Of a stretch of DNA of 64,000 bases, positions 42,121-50,977 are shown one piece after another. The stretch's first letter is position 1. Every line of letters begins with the position of its first letter. Origin of the DNA: Allobosea sp. BK604 (GTDB lineage Bacteria > Pseudomonadota > Alphaproteobacteria > Rhizobiales > Beijerinckiaceae). The stretch is from assembly GCF_004341515.1 (NCBI RefSeq), contig NZ_SLZF01000007.1:310001-374000 (forward strand), given 5' to 3'. The notes beneath the pieces are model-generated. The model ran no database searches, was not told the DNA's origin, and saw only the letters and a program-made list of their open reading frames with translations. The translations under genes and the position numbers were made by a program.

Positions 42121-42271
42121 TTCGTGGGTTACGCGACCTCTTGTTTGGACGCGCTGGCGGGTCTTCCCTGCGCTCTATCGCAATGGTCGCCAGCTATCGG
42201 GTGGTTCCGCTCCCCGGCCGCTTGTTCTATAGCCGCTGTCCGATCCTTGCCTTGCCCGGAGTGAATTCCCC

Positions 42272-43087
42272 ATGAGCGACATGCGTCTCGTCGTTGTCGG
42301 CGCCGCCGGGCGCATGGGCCGGATGCTGATCAAGGCGATCGCCGCGACCGAGGGCTGCACGCTCTCCGCCGCGATCGAGCGCCCGGGCTCGAACGCGCTC
42401 AGGCAGGATTCCGGTGTGCTCGCCGGCCTGCCGGCCAATGGCATTCTCGTCAGCGACGATGCGCTCGCCGCCTTCGTCGAGGCCGAGGGGGTGCTCGATT
42501 TCACCGCGCCCGAGGCGACGGTCGCCTTCGCCGGGCTCGCGGCGCAGGCCCGCATCGTCCATGTCGTCGGCACGACCGGGATGGAGCCGAGCCATCTCGC
42601 CAGGCTCGAAGCCGCCGCGCGCCATGCCGCGATCATCCGCTCCGGCAATATGAGCCTCGGCGTCAATCTGCTCGCCGGGCTGGTGCGCAAGGTCGCGGCG
42701 ACCCTCGGCACCGACTGGGACATCGAGATCGTCGAGATGCATCACCGCATGAAGGTCGATGCGCCCTCCGGCACCGCCGTGATGCTCGGCGAGGCGGCGG
42801 CGCAGGGCAGGACGGTCGAGCTCGCGCAGCATCGCGTCGCCTCGCGTGACGGCCAGGTCGGCGCCCGTCCGCCCGGCGCGATCGGCTTCGCCGCGCTCCG
42901 CGGCGGCACGGTTGTGGGCGACCACAAGGTCGTCTTCGCCGGACAGGGCGAGCGGCTGGAATTGAACCATATCGCCGAGGACCGCAGCCTGTTCGCCCAG
43001 GGCGCGGTCAGGGCGGCACTCTGGGGGCGCGGCCGCAAGCCCGGCCTCTATGCGATGACCGACGTGCTCGGCCTCGACAATCTCTGA
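42272..43087 (+). CDS. dapB: 4-hydroxy-tetrahydrodipicolinate reductase
   Basis: A 271-residue enzyme of lysine and diaminopimelate synthesis. RLVVVGAAGRMGRMLIKAI binds NAD(P)H, VVGTTGMEPS follows, and the catalytic His and Lys are in IVEMHHRMKVDAPSGTAVMLGE. GNMSLGVNLLAGLV is also conserved. Length matches the family. alkB follows after 7 bases. The other dap gene here is dapE at 60.3 kb. Confidence 0.97.
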   Translation: MSDMRLVVVGAAGRMGRMLIKAIAATEGCTLSAAIERPGSNALRQDSGVLAGLPANGILVSDDALAAFVEAEGVLDFTAPEATVAFAGLAAQARIVHVVGTTGMEPSHLARLEAAARHAAIIRSGNMSLGVNLLAGLVRKVAATLGTDWDIEIVEMHHRMKVDAPSGTAVMLGEAAAQGRTVELAQHRVASRDGQVGARPPGAIGFAALRGGTVVGDHKVVFAGQGERLELNHIAEDRSLFAQGAVRAALWGRGRKPGLYAMTDVLGLDNL

Positions 43088-43094
43088 CGGGACG

Positions 43095-43718
43095 ATGACG
43101 CGCCTCGCCGTCGCACCGGGCGTCGTCCATTGGCCGGCCTATCTGTCGGCGCAGGCCCAGGCAGCGCTGGTGGCCGAGTTGCGCGAGGTCGCCAGGCAGG
43201 CGCCGTTCTTCGCGCCGCGCATGCCGAAGACGGGAAAGCCCTTTTCGGTCCGGATGACCAATTGCGGCTCGCTCGGCTGGGTCTCCGACGTCAATGGCTA
43301 TCGTTACCAGCCGCTCCATCCCGAGACCGGCGCGCCCTGGCCACCGATGCCAGCTGTTTTGCTCGACGCCTGGCGCGAGCTCGCCTCCTACCCGCACGAG
43401 CCGGAGGCCTGCCTGGTGAATTTCTACGAGTCCAGCGCGAAGATGGGCCTGCATCAGGACCGCGACGAGCAGGATTTCGAGGCGCCGGTGCTCTCCCTTT
43501 CGCTCGGTGACAGCGCGATCTTCCGGATCGGCGGCAGCACGCGCGGCGGCAAGACCCAGTCGCTCAAGCTGAGTTCGGGCGATGCACTGCTCTTCGGCGG
43601 CGAGGCCAGGCTGGCCTATCACGGCATCGACCGCATTTTGGCCGGCTCATCGGCGCTGCTGCCGCAGGGCGGCCGGATCAATCTGACGCTGAGGCGCGTG
43701 ACGAAGCCGGTCGGCTGA
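43095..43718 (+). CDS. alkB: Alpha-ketoglutarate-dependent dioxygenase AlkB
   Basis: A 207-residue DNA-repair dioxygenase. The Fe(II) ligands are His and Asp in MGLHQDRDEQDFEAPVLSLSLG and His in RLAYHGIDRI; the 2-oxoglutarate-binding Arg is in GGRINLTLRRV. MTNCGSLGWVSD and GYRYQPLHP line the nucleotide-binding part. It removes alkyl groups from N1-methyladenine and N3-methylcytosine. It follows dapB closely and is probably cotranscribed. Confidence 0.95.
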   Translation: MTRLAVAPGVVHWPAYLSAQAQAALVAELREVARQAPFFAPRMPKTGKPFSVRMTNCGSLGWVSDVNGYRYQPLHPETGAPWPPMPAVLLDAWRELASYPHEPEACLVNFYESSAKMGLHQDRDEQDFEAPVLSLSLGDSAIFRIGGSTRGGKTQSLKLSSGDALLFGGEARLAYHGIDRILAGSSALLPQGGRINLTLRRVTKPVG

Positions 43719-43745
43719 GTTGCTCTCGCCTGCGAGGCCGGCGCA

Positions 43746-43802
43746 TCGGCCCGAAAACTGGATTGCGGTTTTCGGAAAAGCCGATGCGAAAACAAGAAGC
43801 TG
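43746..43802. repeat. Family B repeat, copy 2
   Basis: 57 bases, inverted relative to the copy at 35031: TCGGCCCGAAAAC at the left, GCGAAAACAAGAAGCTG at the right. It lies between convergent alkB and the TRIC-channel gene, just before the latter's stop. Confidence 0.85.
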
Positions 43803-43811
43803 AAGCGACGT

Positions 43812-44438
43812 TCACGCCTTGTCGGGGCCTGAGCCCGGCAGGCTCGGAAACGACCAGCCGAAGAGGATCGAGCCGGCGCGCAGGCCGAAGCCGGCGGCGA
43901 TGCCGCCGAGCATCACTACCGTCGGATTGACGTCGAAATGGGCAAGGGCGGCCGTGACGGTCGCGCCGGTCGCCGCCGCTGTGACATAGAAATCCCGGCT
44001 CCACAGGACCATCGGGCGATCGCCGGCGAGGATGTCGCGGATGATGCCGCCGAACGCGGCCGTGATCGCGCCGAAGGCGATGGCCGAGGGATTGGGCGCG
44101 CCGACCGCAAGCGCCTTCTGCGTGCCGATCACGGCAAAGAGCGCCATCCCTGCCGCGTCGGCCCAGATCAGCAGCCGCTTTCCGCCCCAGCCGTCGAGCA
44201 TGCCCGGCCGCCGGTAGGCGAGGGCCCAGCATGCCAGCGCCACGAGCGCGCAGAGGATCACGTCGAACGGATCCTGCACCCAGAACACGCCGCGCCCGAG
44301 CAGCAGGTCGCGCAAGGTCCCGCCGCCGACGCCAGTGACGGTGGAGAGCAGGATGAAGCCGAATGGGTCCATGCCCTTGCGGGCCGCCACCAGCGCGCCA
44401 GTCAGAGCAAAGACGGCGACGCCAGCAGCTTCGAGCAC
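43812..44438 (-). CDS. Trimeric intracellular cation channel (TRIC/YadS) family protein
   Basis: A 208-residue membrane protein with about seven helices arranged as an inverted repeat. Both halves carry the marker glycine-rich loop: LSTVTGVGGGTLRDLLLGR and AITAAFGGIIRDILAGDRP. Bacterial members conduct cations or, in E. coli YadS-type proteins, glycine. The start is GTG at 44438, only 3 bases after the grpE stop, so it is probably read from the grpE transcript. Confidence 0.88.
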   Translation of the reverse strand: MLEAAGVAVFALTGALVAARKGMDPFGFILLSTVTGVGGGTLRDLLLGRGVFWVQDPFDVILCALVALACWALAYRRPGMLDGWGGKRLLIWADAAGMALFAVIGTQKALAVGAPNPSAIAFGAITAAFGGIIRDILAGDRPMVLWSRDFYVTAAATGATVTAALAHFDVNPTVVMLGGIAAGFGLRAGSILFGWSFPSLPGSGPDKA

Positions 44439-44441
44439 GGT

Positions 44442-45047
44442 CTACTGGCTCTCGGCCGAGCCGTTTCCGGCATCGCCGGCCGGGGCCTCCGGCTGCTTCG
44501 GCGCGCCGGCCGAGACGCCGACCAGCGCCGGCCGCAGCACGCGCTCGCCGATCTTGTAGCCGACCTGGACGACCTTCGAGACCAGCCCCTTGGCGAGAGC
44601 CGGGTCTGGCGCCTCGAACATCGCCTGATGCAGGTTCGGATCGAATTTCTCGCCCTGCGGGTCGATCAGGCGCACGCCGTGACGCTCGAGCGTCTTGAGC
44701 AATTCGCGCTCGGTCAGCTCGACGCCTTCGGTCAGCGTCTTCAGTGCGGGGCTGCCATCGCCCGCCGGCACGCTCTCCAGCGCCCGGCGCAGATTATCGG
44801 CCGAGCCGAGCATGTCGCGGGCGAAGCTCGTCACCGCATAGGCCTTGGCGTCGGCGATCTCGCGCTCGGTGCGGCGGCGCAGGTTCTCCATGTCGGCAAG
44901 CGTGCGCAGCAGCTTGTCCTTCAGGTCGTCGCGCTCGCTCTCGATATTGGCGATCAGCGCCTCGACTGCCTCGCGCGGGGCCATTTCGTTCGTAGCCTCG
45001 GCGGCGGTATCCGGGTTCGGTTCGCCCGTCGCAGGTTTCTGCGTCAT
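44442..45047 (-). CDS. grpE: Nucleotide exchange factor GrpE
   Basis: A 201-residue cochaperone of DnaK. A long coiled N-terminal helix (EALIANIESERDDLKDKLLRTLADMENLRRRTEREIADAKAYA) is followed by the four-helix and beta-wing part with DPQGEKFDPNLHQAMFE and VVQVGYKIGERVLRPALVGVS. It promotes ADP release from DnaK. ATG at 45047 is preferred over a TTG at 45068. dnaK and dnaJ are not in the window. The next upstream gene on this strand is glnD. Confidence 0.95.
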   Translation of the reverse strand: MTQKPATGEPNPDTAAEATNEMAPREAVEALIANIESERDDLKDKLLRTLADMENLRRRTEREIADAKAYAVTSFARDMLGSADNLRRALESVPAGDGSPALKTLTEGVELTERELLKTLERHGVRLIDPQGEKFDPNLHQAMFEAPDPALAKGLVSKVVQVGYKIGERVLRPALVGVSAGAPKQPEAPAGDAGNGSAESQ

Positions 45048-45144
45048 TGCCTCATCCAATGTTTTCAAATGGCTGGCCGGGAAAGTCGCGCAAGACCGCC
45101 GCCGTCAGCGTTCGTGGCCGATATCGGACTTATGGCGCGTGAAA

Positions 45145-48030
45145 TCAAGCGCGAGCGGGTGCGCGTGCCTTCTGCGGCTGCGCCTTTTCGTGGTCGAAGA
45201 CGAAGACCTCCATCAGCGCCTTGCGGATGGAGAGCTGGCGCGCCGTGCCGGTGATCTTCGCATTGGTGAGATCGGTGACGTAGAACACGTCGACCGCCTT
45301 CTCGCCGAAAGTGGCGATATGGGCCGAGGCGATGTTGAGGTTGAGCTTTCCGATCGCAGTGGTGAGATCGTAGAGCAACCCCGGCCGGTCGAGGCCGGAG
45401 ACCTCCAGCACCGTGTGGCGGGCCGAAAGCACATTGTCGATGATCACTTCCGGCGCGACCTGGAAGGTCTGGCCGCGCGGTGGCGGCGCCCGGCGCTGCG
45501 CCACGAGGTCGGCGATCTTGATCTCGCCCTTGAGCGCGCGCTCGATCGCGGCCGCGATCCGCTCGGCCCGGCGCAACTCGTCGTCGTCGCGCTCGAAGGC
45601 GCGCGAGATCGAGATCGTGTCGAGCACCAGCCCGTCCGTCGTGGTGAAGATCTGCGCATCGGCGATGTTGCCGCCGGCAGCCGCGCAGGCGCCGGTGACG
45701 ATGGCGAGCAGGCGCGGATGGTCCGGCGCCAGGATGGTGAGTTCGGTGATGCCGCGGAACTGGTCGGTCTCGACCATGGTCGCGGTCGTCCGGCCCTCGC
45801 TCTCGGCCTGGCGCAGGAAGCGGGCGTGTTTCTCCTGGCGCGGCAGGTCGACCTTGATCCAGTAGGCCGGGTAGTGCCGGGCTAGATAGGCGTCGCGCTC
45901 GGCCTCGCTCCAATCGGCGAGCCGCTCCTTGAGCGCATCCTGCTTGCGCTCGACCCGGGCCCGGCGCTCGATCGCGGAATGGCCGCCGGCGAGCACGATC
46001 TCGGTCTCGTAATAGAGCGTGCGCAGCAATTGCCCCTTCCAGCCGTTCCAGACCCCGGGGCCGACCGCCTTGATGTCGGCGACGGTCAGGATCAGCAGCA
46101 GCTTCAGCCGCTCCAGCGTCTGCACCGTGGCGGCGAAACTCTCGATCGTCTTGGGGTCGCCGAGATCGCGGCTCTGCGCCACCGTGGACATGTCGAGATG
46201 GTGCTCGACCAGCCAGGCGGCGGTCTCGGTCTGAGCCTCCGTCAGGCCGAGCCGCGGCCCGAGCTTGCGGGCGATCCTCGCCCCGGCAACCGAATGGTCC
46301 TCCGGCCGCCCCTTGGCGATGTCGTGCAGGAAGAGCGCGACATAGAGCGCGCGCCGGTTGCTGATCGTCGAAACGATCGAGTTGGAGAGCGGGTGCTCGG
46401 CCTCCAGAGCGCCTGCGTCGATCTCGGCCAACACGCCGATCGAACGGATCAGATGCTCGTCCACCGTATAGTGGTGATACATGTTGAACTGCATCATCGC
46501 GACGATGCGGCCGAAATCCGGAATGAAGCGGCCGAGCAACCCGGATTCGTTCATCCGCCGCAGCACGGCTTCCGGAGAGCGACGTGCCGTCAGGATTTCC
46601 AGGAAGATGCGGTTGGCATCGGCGTCGTTGCGCAACTGGCCGGTGACGAGCCTGAGCGACTGCGTCACCAGCCGGCTGGTATCGGGGTGGATAGCAAGGT
46701 CGTCGCGGCTCGCGATCTCGTAGAGCCTGAGAAGGTTGACCGGGTCGCGCTCGAAGGCGTCGTCGTCGATCACCGCGAGCCGCTGGCTCTTCAGCGTGAA
46801 ATCGGGATGGCCGAGCGCGCGCACGCGCTTGCGCTTGGTGAAGCTGCCGATCAAGCGCGTCAGCGTCGCACGCGGCTTCTGCTGGCGCGCCTCCAGCGCC
46901 GCGCAGACGATCGCGGTCAGGTCGCCGACATCCTTGGCGACGAGGAAATAGGCCTTCATGAAGCGCTCGACCGGCGCCTGACCGCTGCGGCCGGCATAGC
47001 CGATCGCCGCAGCGACCTGCCGCTGCAGATCGAAGGAAAGCCGCTCCTCGGACCGGCCCGTGATGAAATGCATCCAGCAGCGCACGCGCCAGAGGAACTC
47101 CTCCGAGCGCTGGAACACTTGCATTTCCTTGCGGTCGAACAGCCCGGCCGCAACCAGATCTTCCGGATCCTCGACGCGATAGGAATATTTCGCGATCCAG
47201 AACAGGGTGTTGAGGTCGCGCAGGCCGCCCTTACCGTCCTTGACATTGGGCTCGACCAGATAGCGCGAGGTGCCGGCTCGGGTAACGCGGGTCTCGCGCT
47301 CGGCGAGCTTGGCCTCGGTGAAGGCCTGCGCAGTGCCCTCGACCACCTCGGCCCCGAAGCGGCGCTTCATCTCCTCGAAGAGCGGGCGGTCGCCGCACAG
47401 GAAGCGCGCCTCCAGCAGCGCGGTGCGGATCGTCATGTCCGCCCGCGCCTCGCGGATGCAGTCATCGACCGAGCGCACGGAATGGCCGACCTTCAGCTTC
47501 AGGTCCCAGAGCGGATAGAGCATCGCCTCGACCACGCTCTCGCCCCAGGCGGTCTGCTTGTGCGGAAACAGGAAGAGCAGGTCGACATCGGAGCCCGGCG
47601 CCAGCGTGCCGCGGCCATAGCCGCCGACGGCGACCACCGCGATGCGCTCGGATTGCGAGGGGTTGATCGCGGGGTAGAAATGCTCGCTCGCCGCGGCATG
47701 CAGGCAGGCGATGATGCCGTCCATCGCTGCCGAGAGGCGCTTGGCGCAGGCGAACCCGTTACGGGTCTGGATCAGGATGTCCTTGGCCGAGGCATGGCCT
47801 TGATCGAGCGTTCGGCGCAGGCCGGCGACCAGCTCCTGCCGCAACTCGCCGTTGGAGGCCTTGCCCATCCCTTTGGCCAGCCGTGCGACGGCGCCGGTCG
47901 GGCTCTCCAGGACTTCGTCAAGCGCGAGATAGGGCTGATCAACCACGGTCGACACGGGCAGCGGCACTTTCGATCTTCGGGCGGAGCGGAACTCTGCCAC
48001 TGCCGCTCCTAGCATGCTGAAGGGATTCAC
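45145..48030 (-). CDS. glnD: Bifunctional [protein-PII] uridylyltransferase/uridylyl-removing enzyme
   Basis: A 961-residue nitrogen sensor. The nucleotidyltransferase motif VVAVGGYGRGTLAPGSDVDLLF is near residue 100; the HD hydrolase domain has YVALFLHDIAKGRPEDHSVAG near residue 570; two ACT domains bind glutamine near residues 745-820 and 860-940 (ITELTILAPDHPRLLAIVTG and TVLEVSGLDRPGLLYDLTTAIG). It modifies PII according to glutamine level. Start GTG at 48030; an ATG at 48015 (MLGAAV) is possible. Confidence 0.97.
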   Translation of the reverse strand: MNPFSMLGAAVAEFRSARRSKVPLPVSTVVDQPYLALDEVLESPTGAVARLAKGMGKASNGELRQELVAGLRRTLDQGHASAKDILIQTRNGFACAKRLSAAMDGIIACLHAAASEHFYPAINPSQSERIAVVAVGGYGRGTLAPGSDVDLLFLFPHKQTAWGESVVEAMLYPLWDLKLKVGHSVRSVDDCIREARADMTIRTALLEARFLCGDRPLFEEMKRRFGAEVVEGTAQAFTEAKLAERETRVTRAGTSRYLVEPNVKDGKGGLRDLNTLFWIAKYSYRVEDPEDLVAAGLFDRKEMQVFQRSEEFLWRVRCWMHFITGRSEERLSFDLQRQVAAAIGYAGRSGQAPVERFMKAYFLVAKDVGDLTAIVCAALEARQQKPRATLTRLIGSFTKRKRVRALGHPDFTLKSQRLAVIDDDAFERDPVNLLRLYEIASRDDLAIHPDTSRLVTQSLRLVTGQLRNDADANRIFLEILTARRSPEAVLRRMNESGLLGRFIPDFGRIVAMMQFNMYHHYTVDEHLIRSIGVLAEIDAGALEAEHPLSNSIVSTISNRRALYVALFLHDIAKGRPEDHSVAGARIARKLGPRLGLTEAQTETAAWLVEHHLDMSTVAQSRDLGDPKTIESFAATVQTLERLKLLLILTVADIKAVGPGVWNGWKGQLLRTLYYETEIVLAGGHSAIERRARVERKQDALKERLADWSEAERDAYLARHYPAYWIKVDLPRQEKHARFLRQAESEGRTTATMVETDQFRGITELTILAPDHPRLLAIVTGACAAAGGNIADAQIFTTTDGLVLDTISISRAFERDDDELRRAERIAAAIERALKGEIKIADLVAQRRAPPPRGQTFQVAPEVIIDNVLSARHTVLEVSGLDRPGLLYDLTTAIGKLNLNIASAHIATFGEKAVDVFYVTDLTNAKITGTARQLSIRKALMEVFVFDHEKAQPQKARAPARA

Positions 48031-48095
48031 AGAAATCGCAATTTACACGAAGAATATGTGTGAAATTGGCTATTCAACATGCCCCTTCGGATTGT

Positions 48096-48124
48096 TTGAC
48101 ATACAGAACGGGCGGACCTAAAAG
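48096..48124 (+). promoter_or_regulatory. Sigma70-like promoter for the 48 kb importer operon
   Basis: TTGACA at 48096-48101 and TAAAAG at 48119-48124 are separated by 17 bases. The -35 is perfect, while the -10 matches 4 of 6. It lies about 120 bases upstream of the binding-protein start. Confidence 0.5.
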
Positions 48125-48213
48125 ACGGATACGCGCCGATTTGAGCCAGCAGCTTGCGGGCGCGAAACAAGTGCAGCTAAAGCGTGGGGCGCCGGAGTGG
48201 CCAGGCCTTCTCC

Positions 48214-48247
48214 CGATCCCTTCGCCCAACGAAGAACAAAGGGATCG
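48214..48247 (+). promoter_or_regulatory. Hairpin that covers the ribosome site of the binding-protein gene
   Basis: CGATCCCTT (48214-48222) pairs perfectly with AAGGGATCG (48239-48247). The 3' arm contains AAGGG, 7 bases before the ATG at 48251, which is the likely ribosome site. Formation of the stem would block initiation. An alternative small inner hairpin is TTCG/CGAA. Confidence 0.45.
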
Positions 48248-48250
48248 ATC

Positions 48251-49228
48251 ATGTCCGTCATTGCCAGTCTCAGCCGCCGCCTCGTCCTTGCCGGCCTCGC
48301 CGCGACGACGCTCGCCTTTGGTGCCGCCGCGCAGGCGCCCAAGGAAATCCGCATCGACTATGCCACCTATAATCCGGTCGGCCTCGTGCTGAAGGAGAAG
48401 GGCTTCCTCGAGAAGGCGCTCGCCGCAGACGGCATCACGGTGCGCTGGGTCCTGTCCGCCGGATCGAACAAGGCGCTCGAATTCCTCAATGCCGGCTCGA
48501 TCGATTTCGGCTCGACCGCCGGCGCCGCGGCGCTGATCGGCAAGATCAACGGCAACCCGATCAAGTCGATCTACGTCTATTCCCGTCCCGAATGGACCGC
48601 GCTCGTCACCGGCGCCAAGAGCGAGATCACCAAGGTCTCGGACCTCAAGGGCAAGCGCGTCGCCGTCACCCGCGGCACCGATCCCCATATCTTCCTGGTC
48701 CGCGCGCTCGCCGATGCCAAGCTGACCGAGAAGGACGTCAAGCTCGTCCTGCTCCAGCATGCCGACGGCCGCCTCGCCCTCGAGCGCGGTGATGTCGACG
48801 CCTGGGCCGGGCTCGACCCGCTGATGGCAGCGGCCGAGGTCGAAAGCGGCGCCAAGCTGTTCTACCGCAAGGCCGAGGACAATACCTGGGGCGTCCTCAA
48901 CGTGCGCGAGGCCTTCGCCAACGAGAATCCGGCGCTCGTCCGCAAGGTCATCGCGGCCTATGAGGAGGCGCGCGCCTATGCCATCGCCAATCCGGCCGAG
49001 CTCAAGAAGATCCTGGTCGATTACACCAGGCTCTCCGAGCCCGTGATCGAGCGCCAGCTCCAGCGCACCGAGCTGACGCATTCGACCATCGGCCAGGCCC
49101 AGGCGGACACGATCACCGCCGCCGGCCTCGCGCTGCAGCAGGCGGGTGTCCTGCCGGCCGATGCCAATATCAAGTCGGTGGTCGACAACCTGCTCGACCG
49201 GCGCTTCCCTGCGGCCGCGGCCAAGTAA
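48251..49228 (+). CDS. ABC transporter substrate-binding protein (aliphatic sulfonate/taurine/nitrate type)
   Basis: A 325-residue exported binding protein of the SsuA/TauA/NrtA group. Signal peptide: SLSRRLVLAGLAATTLAFGAAAQ. The mature part begins KEIRIDYATYNPVGLVLKEKGFLEKAL, then VRWVLSAGSNKALEFLNAGSIDFGSTAGAAAL and DLKGKRVAVTRGTDPHIFLVRAL, all typical of SsuA. Sulfonates are the likely ligands, but no monooxygenase genes (ssuD, tauD) are nearby to confirm it. It heads a three-gene operon with permease and ATPase. Confidence 0.9.
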   Translation: MSVIASLSRRLVLAGLAATTLAFGAAAQAPKEIRIDYATYNPVGLVLKEKGFLEKALAADGITVRWVLSAGSNKALEFLNAGSIDFGSTAGAAALIGKINGNPIKSIYVYSRPEWTALVTGAKSEITKVSDLKGKRVAVTRGTDPHIFLVRALADAKLTEKDVKLVLLQHADGRLALERGDVDAWAGLDPLMAAAEVESGAKLFYRKAEDNTWGVLNVREAFANENPALVRKVIAAYEEARAYAIANPAELKKILVDYTRLSEPVIERQLQRTELTHSTIGQAQADTITAAGLALQQAGVLPADANIKSVVDNLLDRRFPAAAAK

Positions 49229-49255
49229 GCCCGATCGAGGCATGACCGGAGGCCG

Positions 49256-50083
49256 ATGAGCGCGCTCGAGATCGAAGCGTCCGCGACCGGGGAGGGACGG
49301 CCGACGACTGGCCGGACATCCCGCCGCTTCGGGCTTGCCGGCCTGCTCCTGCCGATCGCGCTCGCCGCGCTCTGGGAGTTCCTGGTCGGCATGGGCCTCG
49401 CCAATGGCCGGCTGATGCCGCCGCCCAGCGTGGTCGGCAAGACGCTCTGGCAATTGGCGGCTTCGGGCGAACTCCTGACCCATGCCACGGCGACGCTCTG
49501 GCGTGTCGCGGCGGGTTTCGGGCTCGGCGCGGCCGTCGGCACGGTGCTCGGCGCGTTGACGGGGGCTCTACCCATCGCCCGCAGCCTGCTCGATCCGACC
49601 TTGCAGGCCCTGCGCTCGATCCCCTCGATCGCCTGGGTTCCGCTCTTCATCCTCTGGTTCGGCATCTTCGAGGCCTCGAAGGTCGCGCTGATCGCGGTCG
49701 GCGTCTTCTTCCCGGTCTATCTCGGGGTCGCCGCCGCGATCCTTTCGATCGACCGCAAGATCATCGAGGTCGGCCGCGTCTTCCGGCTCAGCCGCTTCGC
49801 CATGGTCAGGCGGGTGCTGCTCCCGGCGATCCTGCCGGCCTGGATCGTCTCGCTGCGCTCCGGCCTTGGCCTCGGCTTCATGTTCGTGGTCGCGGCCGAG
49901 ATCATGGGGGCGAGCGAGGGCCTCGGCTATCTCCTGGTGGACGGCCAGCAACTCGGACGTCCCGACACCATCATCGCGGCCATCATCGCCTTTGCCGTGC
50001 TCGGCAAGCTGGCTGACGGCCTGCTTCTCGCCATCACGCGGCCTTTCCTCACCTGGCAGGATCTCGGTCGCGACAAGCTCTGA
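49256..50083 (+). CDS. ABC transporter permease (SsuC/TauC type)
   Basis: A 275-residue inner-membrane protein with about six helices. The EAA-type loop is in IEVGRVFRLSRFAMVRRVLLPAILPAW, and LRSIPSIAWVPLFILWFGIFEASKVALI is a strong marker of the SsuC/TauC/NrtB group. It begins 27 bases after the binding-protein stop and is followed by its ATPase after 12 bases. Confidence 0.92.
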   Translation: MSALEIEASATGEGRPTTGRTSRRFGLAGLLLPIALAALWEFLVGMGLANGRLMPPPSVVGKTLWQLAASGELLTHATATLWRVAAGFGLGAAVGTVLGALTGALPIARSLLDPTLQALRSIPSIAWVPLFILWFGIFEASKVALIAVGVFFPVYLGVAAAILSIDRKIIEVGRVFRLSRFAMVRRVLLPAILPAWIVSLRSGLGLGFMFVVAAEIMGASEGLGYLLVDGQQLGRPDTIIAAIIAFAVLGKLADGLLLAITRPFLTWQDLGRDKL

Positions 50084-50095
50084 AAGCCGACGTCG

Positions 50096-50878
50096 ATGCT
50101 GAGCTTCGACAATCTCTCGAAATCCTATGCCGACGGCACGCATGCGCTCTCGGCCATCACCACCAAGGTCGCGCCCGGAGAGATCCTTGCCCTCGTGGGC
50201 GGCTCCGGCTGCGGCAAGACCACGCTGCTGCGCCTCGTTGCCGGGCTCGACCATCCGAGCGCCGGTAGCATCGTGCTGAATGGCGAGACGATCATCGAAC
50301 CGCGTGCGGATGTCGGTGTCATCTTCCAGGAGCCCAGGCTCTTTCCCTGGCTCAGCGTCGCCGACAATGTCGCCTTCGGCCTCTCGCATCTCTCGGCCTT
50401 CGAGCGCGAGGGGCTCACCGCCAACGCACTCGTGCGCGTCGGCCTCGGCGGCTACGAGAAGCGCTGGCCGCGTGAGCTCTCCGGTGGCCAGCAGCAGCGC
50501 GTCGCCATCGCTCGCGCGCTGATCACGCGGCCGAAGCTGCTGCTGATGGACGAGCCCTTCTCGGCGCTCGACGCCACCACGCGGGCGAGCCTGCACGGCC
50601 ACCTGCTCTCGCTCTGGGAGGAAAGCCGGCCGACCGTCGTCATGGTCACGCATGATGTCGAGGAGGCGGTGAGCCTGGCCGACCGCATCATCGTGATGCA
50701 GCCGCGCCCCGGCCGCATCTTCGACGAGCTCGACAATCCGCTCGCACGTCCGCGCGATCGGCTCTCGCCGAGCTTCGAGGCCGCCAAGCGCGAGGTGCTG
50801 CGTTCGCTCGACCGCTCGCTCAGCGATGGCGAGCCGCAGCAGCACAAGGCCGCCGAGACGGCAGGCATGTGGTGGTAG
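50096..50878 (+). CDS. ABC transporter ATP-binding protein (SsuB/TauB type)
   Basis: A 260-residue ATPase with Walker A GGSGCGKTT near residue 36, Q-loop VIFQEPRLFPWLSV, signature LSGGQQQR, Walker B LLMDEPFSALD and H-loop MVTHDVEEAV. QEPRLFPW is typical of sulfonate, taurine and nitrate importers. It completes the binding protein, permease, ATPase operon. Confidence 0.92.
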   Translation: MLSFDNLSKSYADGTHALSAITTKVAPGEILALVGGSGCGKTTLLRLVAGLDHPSAGSIVLNGETIIEPRADVGVIFQEPRLFPWLSVADNVAFGLSHLSAFEREGLTANALVRVGLGGYEKRWPRELSGGQQQRVAIARALITRPKLLLMDEPFSALDATTRASLHGHLLSLWEESRPTVVMVTHDVEEAVSLADRIIVMQPRPGRIFDELDNPLARPRDRLSPSFEAAKREVLRSLDRSLSDGEPQQHKAAETAGMWW

Positions 50879-50977
50879 GCCGCATCGCCGGCCCTCGCGT
50901 CGCGATGCTGGTGCGGAGCGGCAAAGGCGCTTAAGTCAGCGGCGACATCGCCCGCATCTCCCGCAGAGGTAACAGAC

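Noticed and set aside
45979..48012. A long open frame (677 codons) on the plus strand opposite glnD
   Set aside because: It mirrors the codon structure of glnD in a GC-rich genome, has no domain pattern, and is rich in Arg, Gln, His and Asp as expected for a shadow frame.
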